Source: Adiantum capillus-veneris
Lineage: Eukaryota > Streptophyta > Polypodiopsida > Polypodiales > Pteridaceae
Length of the DNA stretch: 64,000 nucleotides
Assembly (NCBI GenBank): GCA_014529385.2
Contig: CM043962.1
Location: 40,958,598 to 41,022,597, forward strand
Direction of reading: 5' to 3'
Part shown: positions 1 through 10,842 of the stretch, piece after piece
Layout of the letters: each line of letters opens with the position of its first letter
Numbering within the stretch: the stretch's first letter is position 1
Notes under the pieces: model-generated
Seen by the model: only the letters and a program-made list of their open reading frames with translations
Database searches by the model: none
What the model was told of the DNA's origin: nothing
Translations under genes and position numbers: made by a program

Positions 1-2258
1 ATTCTTAGGGTTGTGATTAGTGCTCATGCGAGCTGTCAATCTATAGCTTGAGCAGTCCTGAAAAAAGTGACATAAAGATTAGCAAAAAGTGTCTAAATAG
101 TAAAGTATACTTGTTCCTCAAACCTTCAACCGGCAAAAGTCAGAGACTATGGTAGCCGTGAGCAGGGAACCAGGAAAAAGAGTCTAAAGGGGGCCGGCCA
201 CCTAACACCAGTCTACCAATGAAGGATTTATTGACTGTGGGTCCAATTTAGAGCTCCATTCCTAAGAAACTATCCTAGGCCAGTATCCCAGTTTTCCCAA
301 AAAAAAAGGAGAAACCTTATGTATAGGATGTGTGTGTAGCTGTTTTAAATCTTAACTAATAAGACATAATTGAATTTTTACATTCAAAAGACAGCTGGCC
401 AAGGAATAAATGAACTGATATATACAAAAATAACTCAGTATTAGAATTATTTAGGTACAATGATTGTAGGAAAGAGGTCCTCTTTCAGTAAAATTAGAAA
501 TAGGAGAACTTCCTGGTTCCTCAGTGAGTAATTCATTACAGAAAGGTTACTTGCGAAAGAAAAGAAAGCCATCCAAGATAAGATAGAGTCCTTACGTGCA
601 TCCATCCAAACAAGACAACAATTTTGTTAGCCTTGGATGTGTTTTACAGGTATCAATGGACTATATCAGTTGTTATCCATGTCCATCTTATAGGTTTTAA
701 TTAATTTAGACAAGCTTAGTTTAGCAGTTTTTCATATTCTTTTTTTTATTAAAAAAACTATGGTGGAGTCCATCAAGGGTAGCACCAAGAGCCACCGCTT
801 AGTGACTATGTATAAAGAAGCAACTGTATACTTACCTTCTTCAATTAGCAGAACCTATGGTATCAAAGGTAAAAAGATGCGAGATCCGATATTTTTTGTT
901 TATCCAGAGGTTATAGATGCCTCGTTTTTTTTTATCATTTTCTTGCCAAACAGCTTGGAGGCTATACCCAAGCCAACAAATATCCACTTACCTTCTTTAT
1001 CCAAAGAGTCATTATCGATTATGTCGACCAATAGTGTTTGGTCATGCCAACCATGGCTTATTTCAAAAGTTTAGAAGAATGTGCTGCTACATACTTACCT
1101 TCGAAAAAGGATGTCAGGTTATTCCCATATGCAATGTCTGGCATATGAGTTCAAAAATATACTAAGCAACCAGTTAATCACGGAAGACAGAAAGAGAGAG
1201 CCCTACTGGTTTCGAGAACTATCAGATGGAAACAACCAGTAATTACAACGACAGCAGCCTGCTGTTTGTTTTCACCAAGTGGCCCATTGGCCATAATCCC
1301 TTGTAGCAACCATTTACACAGTCGGTATACAGTAATAGCCCGCCTTTTGCTTTTTACCCAACAGAAGCCTGAACGGCCATCAATCCAACCTTCATGCTTC
1401 ATCACCACATACTTACCACCGTTTATTGTCATTCATGCACACGCAGAAGTATTGCGCCGTGAGGCAACCCCATAATGCATACCATGATTATTTCTTATGC
1501 ACAAGAGGCCCACGGCCCCACATAGTGTCTAGGCTTTCAGCAAACAAAAAAACCAGTCAAGTTTTGAAAGTTTTGAAAGTACATGCACCTGCAGTAGTTG
1601 ACATAGCCTACAGTAAGCCAATAAGTCGGCCCAATCAAGTTCTAGGTCAAGAGCCATTTCTTATGCATATGGCAGGGATGCTCCAATACTTTTTTCACTA
1701 TTTAAGACTATCAGCAGCAAGTGTTAATATGCTCAGTTTTTGCAAGAAGCCCAAAACAAGAAACGAGCCTACACAGTATCCTTTAGTATGTGTACCAAAC
1801 TGTACAAAAAAACAGTAAATGCAGCAGAGGAAGGATTGAACACCCGAGTCACCTCCGAGGAGAGTTCCATTCTCCTTGGTAGTGGCAAGTAGACAAGAAG
1901 TGTTTCACAAAATGACTCGACACACCCGATGTAGCTAAGTGAGGGGCAGACATGCACCCTCACCTGTTTTTATAGCAGGAGGAGGCAAGCCTTTCCTTTG
2001 TGCAGTGTCACGGAATCGAGAAGCCCACGCTTCACCATGAGTAGGAGATACAGCATCGAGTACCCCGCCTATAGCTTTCAATGGAGATCGACAGACTGGG
2101 GGGAGGATGAGGGCCGCCTTCGCTTCTCCCTGAGGGCAGTAGCCATTGATCACGCTTGACAGAGCATCATTACTTAGTAAAGGGCTTGTCCCCCGGTAGT
2201 AATTAATAAAAGTTTTTTTGACCTAGTATGGTCCAGGCAGCAGGAGTCTTAAAAAAAA
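1..2258 (-). repeat. Diverged 5' non-coding region of a PLE, copy A
   Basis: Positions 1-760 match, with many differences, the stretch 7160-7641 continued at 18541-18960: the same order of short blocks, such as the GATGTGTGTGTAGCT run and the CATCCATCCAAACAAGACAA block. The part near 1930-1990 resembles 3270-3320. The middle (770-1880) is specific to this copy. No ORF over 130 residues is convincing. I read it as the 5' region of another minus-strand element whose coding part would lie left of the window. Read on the minus strand it holds several GGTAAGTAT-like splice-donor strings. Confidence 0.55.
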
Positions 2259-2452
<194 letters not shown>

Positions 2453-3576
2453 AGCTGTTTTACCATAAATAATAAGACACAATTGAAATTTTTACATTCA
2501 AAAGACAGTTGGCTTTAGAAAGAAGGAAATGATAAGTACAAAAATAACTCAATCTTAGAATTATTTTTTGTACAATGTTTGTAAGAATGAGGCCCCATTC
2601 CAATATACAAATAACAGAAGCAGTAGGTGAATGTGTTATCCAGTGTTGGACTGCTTGCTAAAGCCAAAAAAAATTCCAAGATAAGGTAGAGTCCTTACCT
2701 GCATCCATCCAAACAAGACAACAGATATGTTAGCTTTGGATGTGTTTTACAGGTATCAATGGACTATATCAATTGTTATCCATGTCCACCTTACAAAAAT
2801 TTTATAACTTACAAGCTTAGTCCATAGTTTTTATGTAAAAAATATTTTCTCTTTTTTTCATTAAAAAACTCAAAGTTTCTAGTAAAATAATATTGTTTTG
2901 ATTAGAAGGCTATCACCCCTTCTAATCCAAGTGTCAGAATCCACCCCCCTTTTCCTATATTTTTATCAGTTTATAAATTATGAAAATTCCACCATATGAA
3001 GTTTATACACAGTATTACCTAAAAACTGACTAACAAGGACCTTAACCAGGTTTCGTTTATACAAAGTGAAATCCACATAAAGAACCACATTTATCAAAAC
3101 TTGCTACAGCACCATTATAACAATGATAATGCCCCTTAAGAAAGTAGGTCTGCAAGGAAATATGCATGGGTAGAGTGACAAACCTGAGTAGCTTGTGTTG
3201 CGAGCTCCATACTTCACTGTAAAAAAGACACACAATCCTACTTTATGCAAGCAGAACAACAACCAAAGCTAAGTGAGGGACAGAGTTATGCCCTCACCTC
3301 TTTAAATAGAGGAAGGAGGAAAGCTGCCAATCCTGTGTAATGAGCAGAGTGCCATGAGTGGCTAGACCCCCTCTTACAAAACAGCGAGGCCACCTACCAT
3401 GCAGTAAGAGAGAACTACCCTAGCGCCTTCATGTCCGGTATTACCCAAGGCAGTAAACCGCCCCCTTTTTTGACCAAAACGTATTAGTCGTATCTCAGAA
3501 GGGCCAAGTCACATGGTGGAGACACAATATAGTGAAGCTTAGGAAGTATGTGTACAATAAGTTATGGTTTTTAGGT

Positions 3577-3581
<5 letters not shown>
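2453..3581 (-). repeat. PLE 5' non-coding region, copy B (internally deleted)
   Basis: Closely matches 18553-19133 and then 19965-20504, so it is the same non-coding module as the 5' part of the PLE, missing roughly 830 bp of the middle. It is flanked by GT microsatellites on both sides. At the point of the missing segment (3007-3026) it carries a 20-bp string that is the exact reverse complement of its own right end (3567-3586). No gene seen. Confidence 0.8.

Positions 3582-3644
<63 letters not shown>
3582..3644. repeat. (GT)n microsatellite at the PLE 3' end
   Basis: About 62 bp of uninterrupted TG/GT. It lies between copy B and the 3' end of the PLE coding strand, about 60 bp beyond the RT stop codon. 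Confidence 0.97.
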
Positions 3645-3646
<2 letters not shown>

Positions 3647-3707
3647 CCGCCCTATCCCAGGCACCAAACACAATGAGTCGATAGTAGGCCCATTGTGAAT
3701 GGGCCTA

Positions 3708-4917
3708 CTACCTTATTAGAGAAATGAGATTTTCACGGTTAAAGTGTAACCCAGGCCAGTCATGCTGAGTAAGAGATTGTATAATTTTATTGACTATTTT
3801 TTTTCTACAAAAGCCGTTACGGTAATACTTTCTTATTAGTAATTTTATATCCTCCCAGGCAAGGAGATAGTTGGATGAAGAGTAGATAATCAAATATAAC
3901 AGATTGATACAAGTGCTAAGCATTGCTTTGTGAGGCCTATTACTATTCCTCTTAATGAAATCCAAAGGTGGCAGTTTAAGAAGATCTCTTTTCCACACAT
4001 ATCTTAGGTCGTATCCTCCAACACAAGGAATATGAAGGGAGATAGAAAGGTTAAGGAATTGTACCGAAGTGCAAAAATCCACATTGGGTGTTACAAACTT
4101 GTGTAAAGAAGTAGGTTCAATCCTTAGGCAGTGAGGATATATAAGGTAGATTTCCTCAAGGAAGGCCTTATTGTTGATGCTTAGTATGTCATCCATATAT
4201 CTGTAAGTATGTCCAAACAGTGAAAGTTTATTATTCGTACATTCCATGGCTTTGACGAACCATTTGTATTCGAAGAAGGCCAAGTAAATATTAGACATAA
4301 GTGGAGAACAGGAGAACCCCATGGGGATGCCCAAGCATTGGTTAAAACGATGTCCTCCAAAAAGGATAGTACAGTTCTCAAGCAAATATGAGATATAAAG
4401 ACAAATCTTCTCTTCATTGAAGTGTAAAGGTTGTACGGAGTAAGTCTTATTTAACCACCTAGTTTTTTTGGAAAGTGATATGTAGAAAATACTCTTCTTT
4501 CTTGCATTGGAGAAATCCACTTTAATAACCTTGGCTAGCACATTCTTAAGGCCAAGATCCCCATCAAGGGGAATGTTTTCATAACATTGTGTGATATCTG
4601 CTGAAAAATATGGAAGATTTGTTGAGTTTTTTGTTATCCAGAAGGGGTTGTACAGTATTTGTAGAAAGTCATGGCAGATTTTCTGTTTAGTGGCACAAAT
4701 AAGTTCAAACTCAACTAATATTAGGTCAAGGCATAGAGTGATATCCTTGGTGATGTCAGTAAAGATACCATTAGAAGCGTCACATATCCATCTGAATTTA
4801 TGTTTATGTATCTTATCGGTGGGAAAAAGTACAGGTAGTTTAGTGTCCTGTAAAATATAGCCTAAATTCTCTAAGTGACTTGAGATGCTACTCGTAACTG
4901 TTTGTAAGGAGAGTTAA
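3708..4917 (-). pseudogene. PLE reverse transcriptase core
   Basis: One open frame of about 400 codons on the minus strand encodes an RT. In order I see a template-handling motif with KIHK and FRWICDASNG (near 4780-4825), motif A ADITQCYENIP (near 4575-4605), motif B GIPMGFSCSP (near 4310-4335), motif C RYMDD (YMDD at 4188-4199), and a thumb-like stretch ending in a natural stop at 3708. The GIPMG, RYMDD and LDL-like order matches Penelope-like RTs and not LTR, LINE or group II RTs. It enters from another frame near 4880-4915 through a frameshift. No GIY-YIG domain follows, so an endonuclease, if present, would have to be N-terminal. Confidence 0.8.
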
Positions 4918-5640
4918 TTCTAATGAATTCTTTCCCAGAAACCCGATCGCGGGCAGCATTCCAAGCTAGGTTTTTGCAGATAAGAGTGGGACAATTAGAG
5001 CTTTTATCCAGCCCTCCTATGAACCAATTATTAGATATTTTTTGAAAATCAAGAGCAAGTTGTGTTGTTAACTAGGAGTTATCTGTGGATAACCATTTTC
5101 TAGGAATTTGTGATATTTTTTGAAAGAAGCATTCTTCCACAACTTTTGTTAAGTCCAGTAGGACTGTCTTCTCCACTTGGAGAGAACTGACAAGGTTAGT
5201 TAGGCAGCTAAGTAATGGTGTTTGAGAGAGTTAGGTATGTGATTGAGCCCATTGGCCAAGAATCTTTGTATTTTGATATCTTCAATAATGTTAAGATCAC
5301 AAGTACAAACATGCATACCATATGTATCAAAGTTTTTTGCAAAATGTGGTAAATTGACTGCATGTACATTCGGGAACTGATTCATGCCGAAGAAAATCAT
5401 TACTGTAAACCAAGTTTTTTACGGGTTGTTGATACATCCAACCAATGAGTACATTATCGAGCAGTTTGTGATTGCCAAAAAGTAGGTCAAAGCACTCACA
5501 AAAAAGAGCTTTAGGTTGTATCCAATCAAGAAGTACATTGTGGAAGAGACAGTGTACGTAGATATAGCCTTGGTTTGGAGCTACTTTGTTGAGAAAGCTT
5601 CATCGCAAGGGCTCGTAGTAACCTGCAATTCCACCAAGGA
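4918..5640 (-). pseudogene. PLE linker with CxC motif, upstream of the RT
   Basis: Three consecutive minus-strand frames connect into the RT. 5640-5400 reads a Leu-rich stretch ending in a W-M-Y-Q-Q segment. 5400-5225 contains the CTC motif followed by DLNIIEDIKIQRFL. 5225-4918 contains KVVEECF, NNWFIGGLDKSSNCP and AWNAARDR. The CxC followed by a (G)DLxII-type string is the known junction before the RT in permuted, N-terminal-endonuclease PLEs (Naiad/Chlamys type). Breaks visible: a frame change near 5400, another near 5225, and an in-frame TAG near 5070. Assignment of the first segment is less sure than the last two. Confidence 0.65.
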
Positions 5641-5781
5641 TTACATTTCAAGAAAATTCATAATGGGCAAGTTTATGCCTCTTCCCCTAGTGTAGCTATG
5701 AGATTTCCTCTGGTTAGAGGAAGAGCTAGGTGTTAAAAAAAGAAGTGAAAGAATTGGGAGTAGTTAGAGAATTGGGTCTTT

Positions 5782-6990
5782 TCAGAGCAGGGGAATCATC
5801 CTCATCAATACACAGTTTGAGTAAGCCAGGGTGATGATCTTTACACCTTTGTAGTTAGCATAAGTGGTTAGGTAGATTCCAAGTTCATCATATTTGAGTT
5901 CCTTCAAGATATCCAGCATTAATCCACAAAAGATGTTAACGGCAATCTGAGTAATTACTATCTGTTTAGCTTGGCCGCCCAACCAGGAGCAAATAAGGGA
6001 GAGGTGAAAATCCACTAGTTTTTCTGGGAAGAGTAGGTCAAGATGGTTGAGAATAGACCAAATGGCATGATCAAACCACATGATGCTGGATTCGCAAGAG
6101 GTTTGTGGGTCAAAAAATCTGCAATCACATTTAACATAGGGCCAAAAAACATTCCAAATGGATTCTATGTAAAAGTCTGGGTTACTTTTAGCAAACTCCA
6201 TGTTCCCTTTTGTACGGATGTAGAGGCCAATATTGGAAGGGCATTTAGAATAGTCAATGAGATTGAGGTTGAAGGGTGCTTTGATGAGCTCTCCTTTGTC
6301 AAGAAATTTTCCACCTTTTAAGATCTTGAGTCTGCAGTCTTCGACAGTAGAAGCAGGGAGGTTGGCAAGGTACACCTAGGACTTAAAATAGGTGCTAAGA
6401 AAGCCTTGTTGGGTAGGACCCAAAGCTAATGGTCCACCCCAAAAGACTTGATTTCAATCTGTCTAACAGGTAAGAAAGGGAAAACTTTAGAGATTTTTGG
6501 CACCATTTCCAAGAGGTTAGAGTCATTGAGCAACAAAGATTACTTTGAAACTCTTTGACTCCTTCAAGAGTTGCACTATCCCTACAAAAGATACCACCAG
6601 CTAGAGAGATAGTAGGGGTAACCGGGGTACAAACAAAAGATGGATTGAGGCTGCACAACTTCCTAAAAAAGTTAGAGAGATCAGCCCCAGAAGAAGAGAA
6701 TAGGGCAACCTCTTGTTGATATTGTAAAGAGAGCATGGGAAGTTGGGCTATGTACTGGGTATCAAATTCACCCATTCCTTAGAGTCCTTGTCTAAGGTAG
6801 CCAGAACTTTAACCCAATCATTAAAAGATAATATGTGCAAGATAGACATTTTCTTGTCTGTGGTAAGAGCCGAGTCATATATTAGTTGAGAAGCATCCAA
6901 GCTGTTAATACATCCGAGTACAAGAGACGTGGCCACACAGAGGGGCTCAAAGGTCAATTCCAATCCTTGTGAGAGAGCAAGGGTCTGCAA
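5782..6990 (-). pseudogene. PLE N-terminal coding remnants
   Basis: Three minus-strand open segments lie end to end (6990-6748, 6775-6395, 6375-5782; 80, 126 and 197 codons). This is the longest run of open frame in the area outside the RT, and it sits directly upstream of the linker, so I treat it as the N-terminal part of the same protein. I do not recognise a domain. In particular I could not confirm a GIY-YIG nuclease, although one would be expected here if the element is of the permuted type. Overlapping segments in different frames indicate indels. Confidence 0.45.
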
Positions 6991-7233
6991 TATATCAAAA
7001 AAGTTTAGTGAGATTACAATTACTTACTGTAGTAAGTAATACAATCCTTGGCCTTTCTAGCAAGGAAGGGCCTGGTTCTAACTGCCAAAGCATTTTTTGG
7101 TTTATGGTCTTTAAGGTACAACTTAATTTGCTCAAGAATCTTTGTATGATTCTCACGACTGTGTTTTACACTCATGCGGGCTGTCATTCTAAAAGGTTTC
7201 TGGTCTTGAAAGGAAATATATAAATATAAATAA

Positions 7234-7598
7234 GATCACTTACTGTAGATTGGGCTGTAAACCTTAAACTGGCAAAGTCAAAGACTATAATAGCCATGAG
7301 GGGCAGGAGAACAGAAAAAATAGTCTATGCAGGACCACCTAACACCAACCAACGAATCAAGGGATTATAGACTATGGGTCCATCTTAGAGCTAAGTTTTA
7401 GAAGTAGTTTCCAAAGATCACTTACTGTAGATTGGGCTGTAAACCTTAAACTGGCAAAGTCAAAGACTATAATAGCCATGAGGGGCAGGAGAACAGAAAA
7501 AATAGTCTATGCAGGACCACCTAACACCAACCAACGAATCAAGGGATTATAGACTATGGGTCCATCTTAGAGCTAAGTTTTAGAAGTAGTTTCCAAAG
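7234..7598. repeat. Exact 182-bp tandem duplication
   Basis: The unit beginning GATCACTTACTGTAG at 7234 is repeated from 7416, with no difference that I can see. It lies in the PLE 5' region and ends about 43 bp before the copia insertion. A single diverged version occurs in copy A near 110-290. Confidence 0.95.
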
Positions 7599-7641
7599 CG
7601 AGCATCCCGATTTTTCTCTAAAAAGAAAAAATCCTATGTTT

Positions 7642-7868
7642 TGTTACCATATACATGTGGTAGTGATATGTGTGAACACACTAGGACCGCCGAGGCATTT
7701 TTTCCCTCTTTAGGAGGTTTTTCCCCCCGTGCATTGTATATACGCCCATCACTCTAGGGCTATCCATCTTTCCATTGCACACTAAGTAACACACTCTCTA
7801 TTGTGTGCCTTGATCTTCCTTCGTCTTCTCCAATCTGTGTGTGTTTCTCTGCAACCCTAATTCCAACA
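7642..7868 (+). repeat. 5' LTR of outer copia
   Basis: 227 bp, TG...CA termini, nearly identical to 18314-18540. Followed after two bases by the primer binding site. Confidence 0.95.
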
Positions 7869-7870
7869 AT

Positions 7871-7882
7871 TGGTATCAGAGC
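7871..7882 (+). promoter_or_regulatory. Primer binding site, outer copia
   Basis: TGGTATCAGAGC, complementary to the 3' end of plant initiator-Met tRNA, two bases after the LTR. Confidence 0.93.
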
Positions 7883-8187
7883 ACGTCACGTCCTCCCGGG
7901 CTTAGTCGCAAGCTGCTCCAGCACCCTCCTGCTCACTTTCTCCGATTTTAGTGAGCTTTGGCGAGCGTTCGCAGGTCGACAAAAATTTTGGGCAAGCTCA
8001 TAGAGCTTGGTCTGCTCAGAATTTTGATTTGGGCTCATTTCGGCCTCCGTTTCCACTACAGGCAGTACAGCACAGGCTATTTCGTCATTTTGTGCAGAAT
8101 TTCTTTTAGTGTCGTTTTCTGCATAACAAGTGCCTTATAGTCTTCTACGGTTTGTGCTATATAGCACAGGTTGTTCCCACTCCGTTT
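7883..8187 (+). other. Outer copia leader, split by the inner insertion
   Basis: Untranslated leader between PBS and gag. It is cut at 8187, where the inner copia entered, and resumes at 13910. Small ORFs here are not supported. Confidence 0.7.
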
Positions 8188-8379
8188 TGTTGGGGTATAA
8201 AGCCCAATGTGGTCGCACAGGTAAGTGGACGGGCCGCCAGGTATGTACACATATTCTTTTGTAAAAACCTAATAAGAACTCACTATGCTCTACACATTAC
8301 AGTAGAGCGAGTTCACCATATCGTCGTGCTCTTCTTCTCGCACTCTCTCTTGCGTCGCACTTCCGCTCGTACTCCTTCA
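8188..8379 (+). repeat. 5' LTR of inner copia
   Basis: 192 bp, nearly identical to 13713-13904. A TATAAAG string lies close to its start. Confidence 0.95.
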
Positions 8380-8381
8380 AC

Positions 8382-8393
8382 TGGTATCAGAGC
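8382..8393 (+). promoter_or_regulatory. Primer binding site, inner copia
   Basis: TGGTATCAGAGC, two bases after the LTR; initiator-Met tRNA type. Confidence 0.93.
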
Positions 8394-9478
8394 TCAGATC
8401 GAGGCTCGGGGCAGCACTGCAGGAGGCTAGAGTCACCAACTCAGATTGGAGTGAAATTCGATAAGCGAAGACGCGGCCCCAAATCTAGTGGGAAAGCGCG
8501 AAGGGCTTGGTGTTGTCAGAATTTCATTCTGAGGTCATCTCGGCCACCGTTCGGCTTCGACAAAGGTCTGCGCAAGCCATTTTTGACTACGTGGTCTCGA
8601 CGGGTGCAAATCCGACTCTGCAAATTTGGGGTTTTTGGCCTACGACTGCAGGTGCTAAGGATATCGACACTCCCAGAGTGTTGATTTGTGGCTGTCTACA
8701 CATCGAAGGACGACTCACAGTTCTTGGAGGCGTGTCACATACGACACGGGCGCATCTACACACAGACTGTAGGCGACATCCACTAGTTCATCAGGTAGCT
8801 TGTGTTTGCTGCTTGATATTCCAGATTTCATCCTGACATTGCAGGTACTTCCACATGGGATGTATAGTCAGAGATGATGTATGTTTGTTGAGGGTTTGCT
8901 GGCTGTGCGTCACGCAGCAAACAACCGCCGTAGCGGTTACAGCATATAGTGGGAAATTTGTGGATGTATGACTTTGTGGGAAGTCTATGTATTGTCAGAT
9001 TTACTACAGCCTTTGTTGAGGGTCGAGTGAGGTTTTATTGAGCTGGGGGATTCTCGAATGTTGAGATCCTTTCGGTGATACAGGTCTTGGAGCGATCCCT
9101 CGAGCACCCTTAGATAGGCAGCTAGGATGTATTGACTGTGAGTTAGACAGTTGGGATTGCATCTTTGCTTTACTGCCGTTGAGGCATTGTCGCAGTCTAT
9201 GCTTGCAGGACAGTGACAGGACAGTCAGAGACAGTACAGGTGCAGGACAGGTTTACCCACAGCTTACAGTGTTAGAGAGACAGTGTTTTTTTGAGCTGTT
9301 TTTTGGTCTGTTTTTTAGTACACCATAGCCATTTTACAAAGGAGACTCTGCCGAAATTTATGTAGAATCTGAAGCTTTCTTGGTTCATTTGACAGGTTGA
9401 TATTGGTTCAGAGGTCAGTTTACAGGGGAAACTCTGCCGAATTTTTCCCAGGAAAGTAAACCACTGTGAAGCGTAGCT
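8394..9478 (+). other. Inner copia leader
   Basis: About 1.1 kb between PBS and gag. The string ACTCTGCCGAA occurs twice (near 9344 and 9430), a short direct repeat. No supported gene; open frames here are short and lack copia domains. Confidence 0.6.
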
Positions 9479-10842
9479 ATGGCTGGATCATAGGACACTG
9501 CTCTTTACAATATCAAGAAGCTGGATGGAACCAATTTTCCATTGTGGAAGAAGTAGATTTGGCACGTGTTGGTACAAAAGAAGCAGATAAAACCTATAAA
9601 GCTCAAGGGGATAAAACCAGAAGATATGGACGAAGATGAATGGAGCGAAATGGATGAATTGGCACTTTCTACCATTATGCTGACTTTGGCAGAAAGTGTT
9701 TACTTCAATGTAGCAGACGAGATGTCGGCTTATCAAGCATGGATAAAGCAGAGTGATCTTTATGAGAAGCAGAGTGCAGCTTCACAGGTATACTGGCTTA
9801 AGAAGCTTGTTGACTTGAAGATGAAAGAAGGGACACCTATGTCCAATCATCTGAATGAATTCAACACCATCTACAGTCAATTGTCAGCACAAGGTGTCAA
9901 GTTTGATGAACCTGTTAGAGCTATGTTCCTGTTGATCACATTGCCGGAAAGTTGGGACACTTTTCGCATAGCTTTGAGTAATTCTGCACCTCCAGATGGT
10001 TTGACCATAGCAGGTGTAGAAGGAAGTCTGCTTACTGAAGAAACCAATAGAAAGACAATGGACAAAGGCAAAGGAACAGCCTTAGTTGTCAGGGGAAGCA
10101 CCAAAGAAAAGTACAAAGGTGGAAAGAGGAATCAGTCTCGTAGCAAGTCCCGCAGTGCTAAAGGCAAGAGTGATATAGAATGCTACCATTGTGGCAAGAA
10201 GGGTCACATGAAAAGAGACTGCAGAGAATGGAAAGCAGAAACAGGCAAAGAGAAAGCTGAAGACCATGGTGAGAAGAACAAGTCCTCATTGAAGATTCAA
10301 GAAATAAATGTGGCAAACACTGTTGCAGAGGATGACAGTCTAGTGTCAGGAGACATCTACTTCTTGAAGAATACAATGGACTCAGCTCTTCTTACAGCAT
10401 CTGATGGAAATGCACTGAGTGACTGGATTATAGACTCAGGAGCATCACTTCATGTGTCTCCAAACAAGGAGTGGTTTACTTCTTATGTGACCACTAAAGA
10501 TCATGTTCAGCTAGGCAATGGGCAGACATGTGAGATCTTAGGTGTTGGAGATGTTCAATTGAAGTTTCAGAATGGCTCTTCTTTCACGCTGAAGAATGTG
10601 AGACATGTTCCCGCAATTACAAAGAGCTTGATCAGCACAGGTTTACTTGATGATGCTGGCTACGTCACCACTTTTGGACAGAACATGTGGAAGATATCCA
10701 AGGGTTCTATGACAGTAGCACATGGAGTAAAGTCTGGAGGACTTTACATGATTTATGTATCAAATGTCTCTAAAAATGTAATCAATGTAACCGAGCAGCT
10801 TAACATTTCTTTGTGGCATAGCCGGTTAGGACATATGTCCAG
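9479..10842 (+). pseudogene. Inner copia gag-protease-integrase start
   Basis: I choose the ATG at 9479 because its frame continues through the whole gag. Gag contains the copia UBN2-like region, then a CX2CX4HX4C zinc knuckle (10181-10222), which binds RNA in the particle. The protease active site DSGA is at 10433-10444. The start of the integrase zinc domain follows, with LWHSRLGH near 10810-10835. Breaks: TAG at 9491-9493 and at 9554-9556, and loss of one base in a G run near 10843, which throws the frame. All domains before the frameshift look well preserved. Confidence 0.88.

Larger units (their letters stand above)
3645..7641 (-). mobile_element. Penelope-like element, 3' and coding part
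   Basis: Minus-strand retroelement. Coding traces run from about 6990 down to 3708, and an upstream non-coding region continues past 7000 to 7641, where a copia insertion interrupts it. The element resumes at 18541 and ends at the GT array at 20505. Without the copia it is about 6 kb. Both ends abut GT/AC microsatellites. Frameshifts and stops occur throughout, so it is not functional. Confidence 0.7.

Noticed and set aside
760-1165. Plus-strand ORFs of 82-104 codons
   Set aside because: Composition and position in non-coding PLE copy A give no support; no domain and not conserved in the other copies.
3708-4541. Telomerase or group II intron RT
   Set aside because: The motif order and the GIPMG and RYMDD contexts with the CxC linker fit Penelope-like elements; no telomerase N-terminal domains or maturase features seen.
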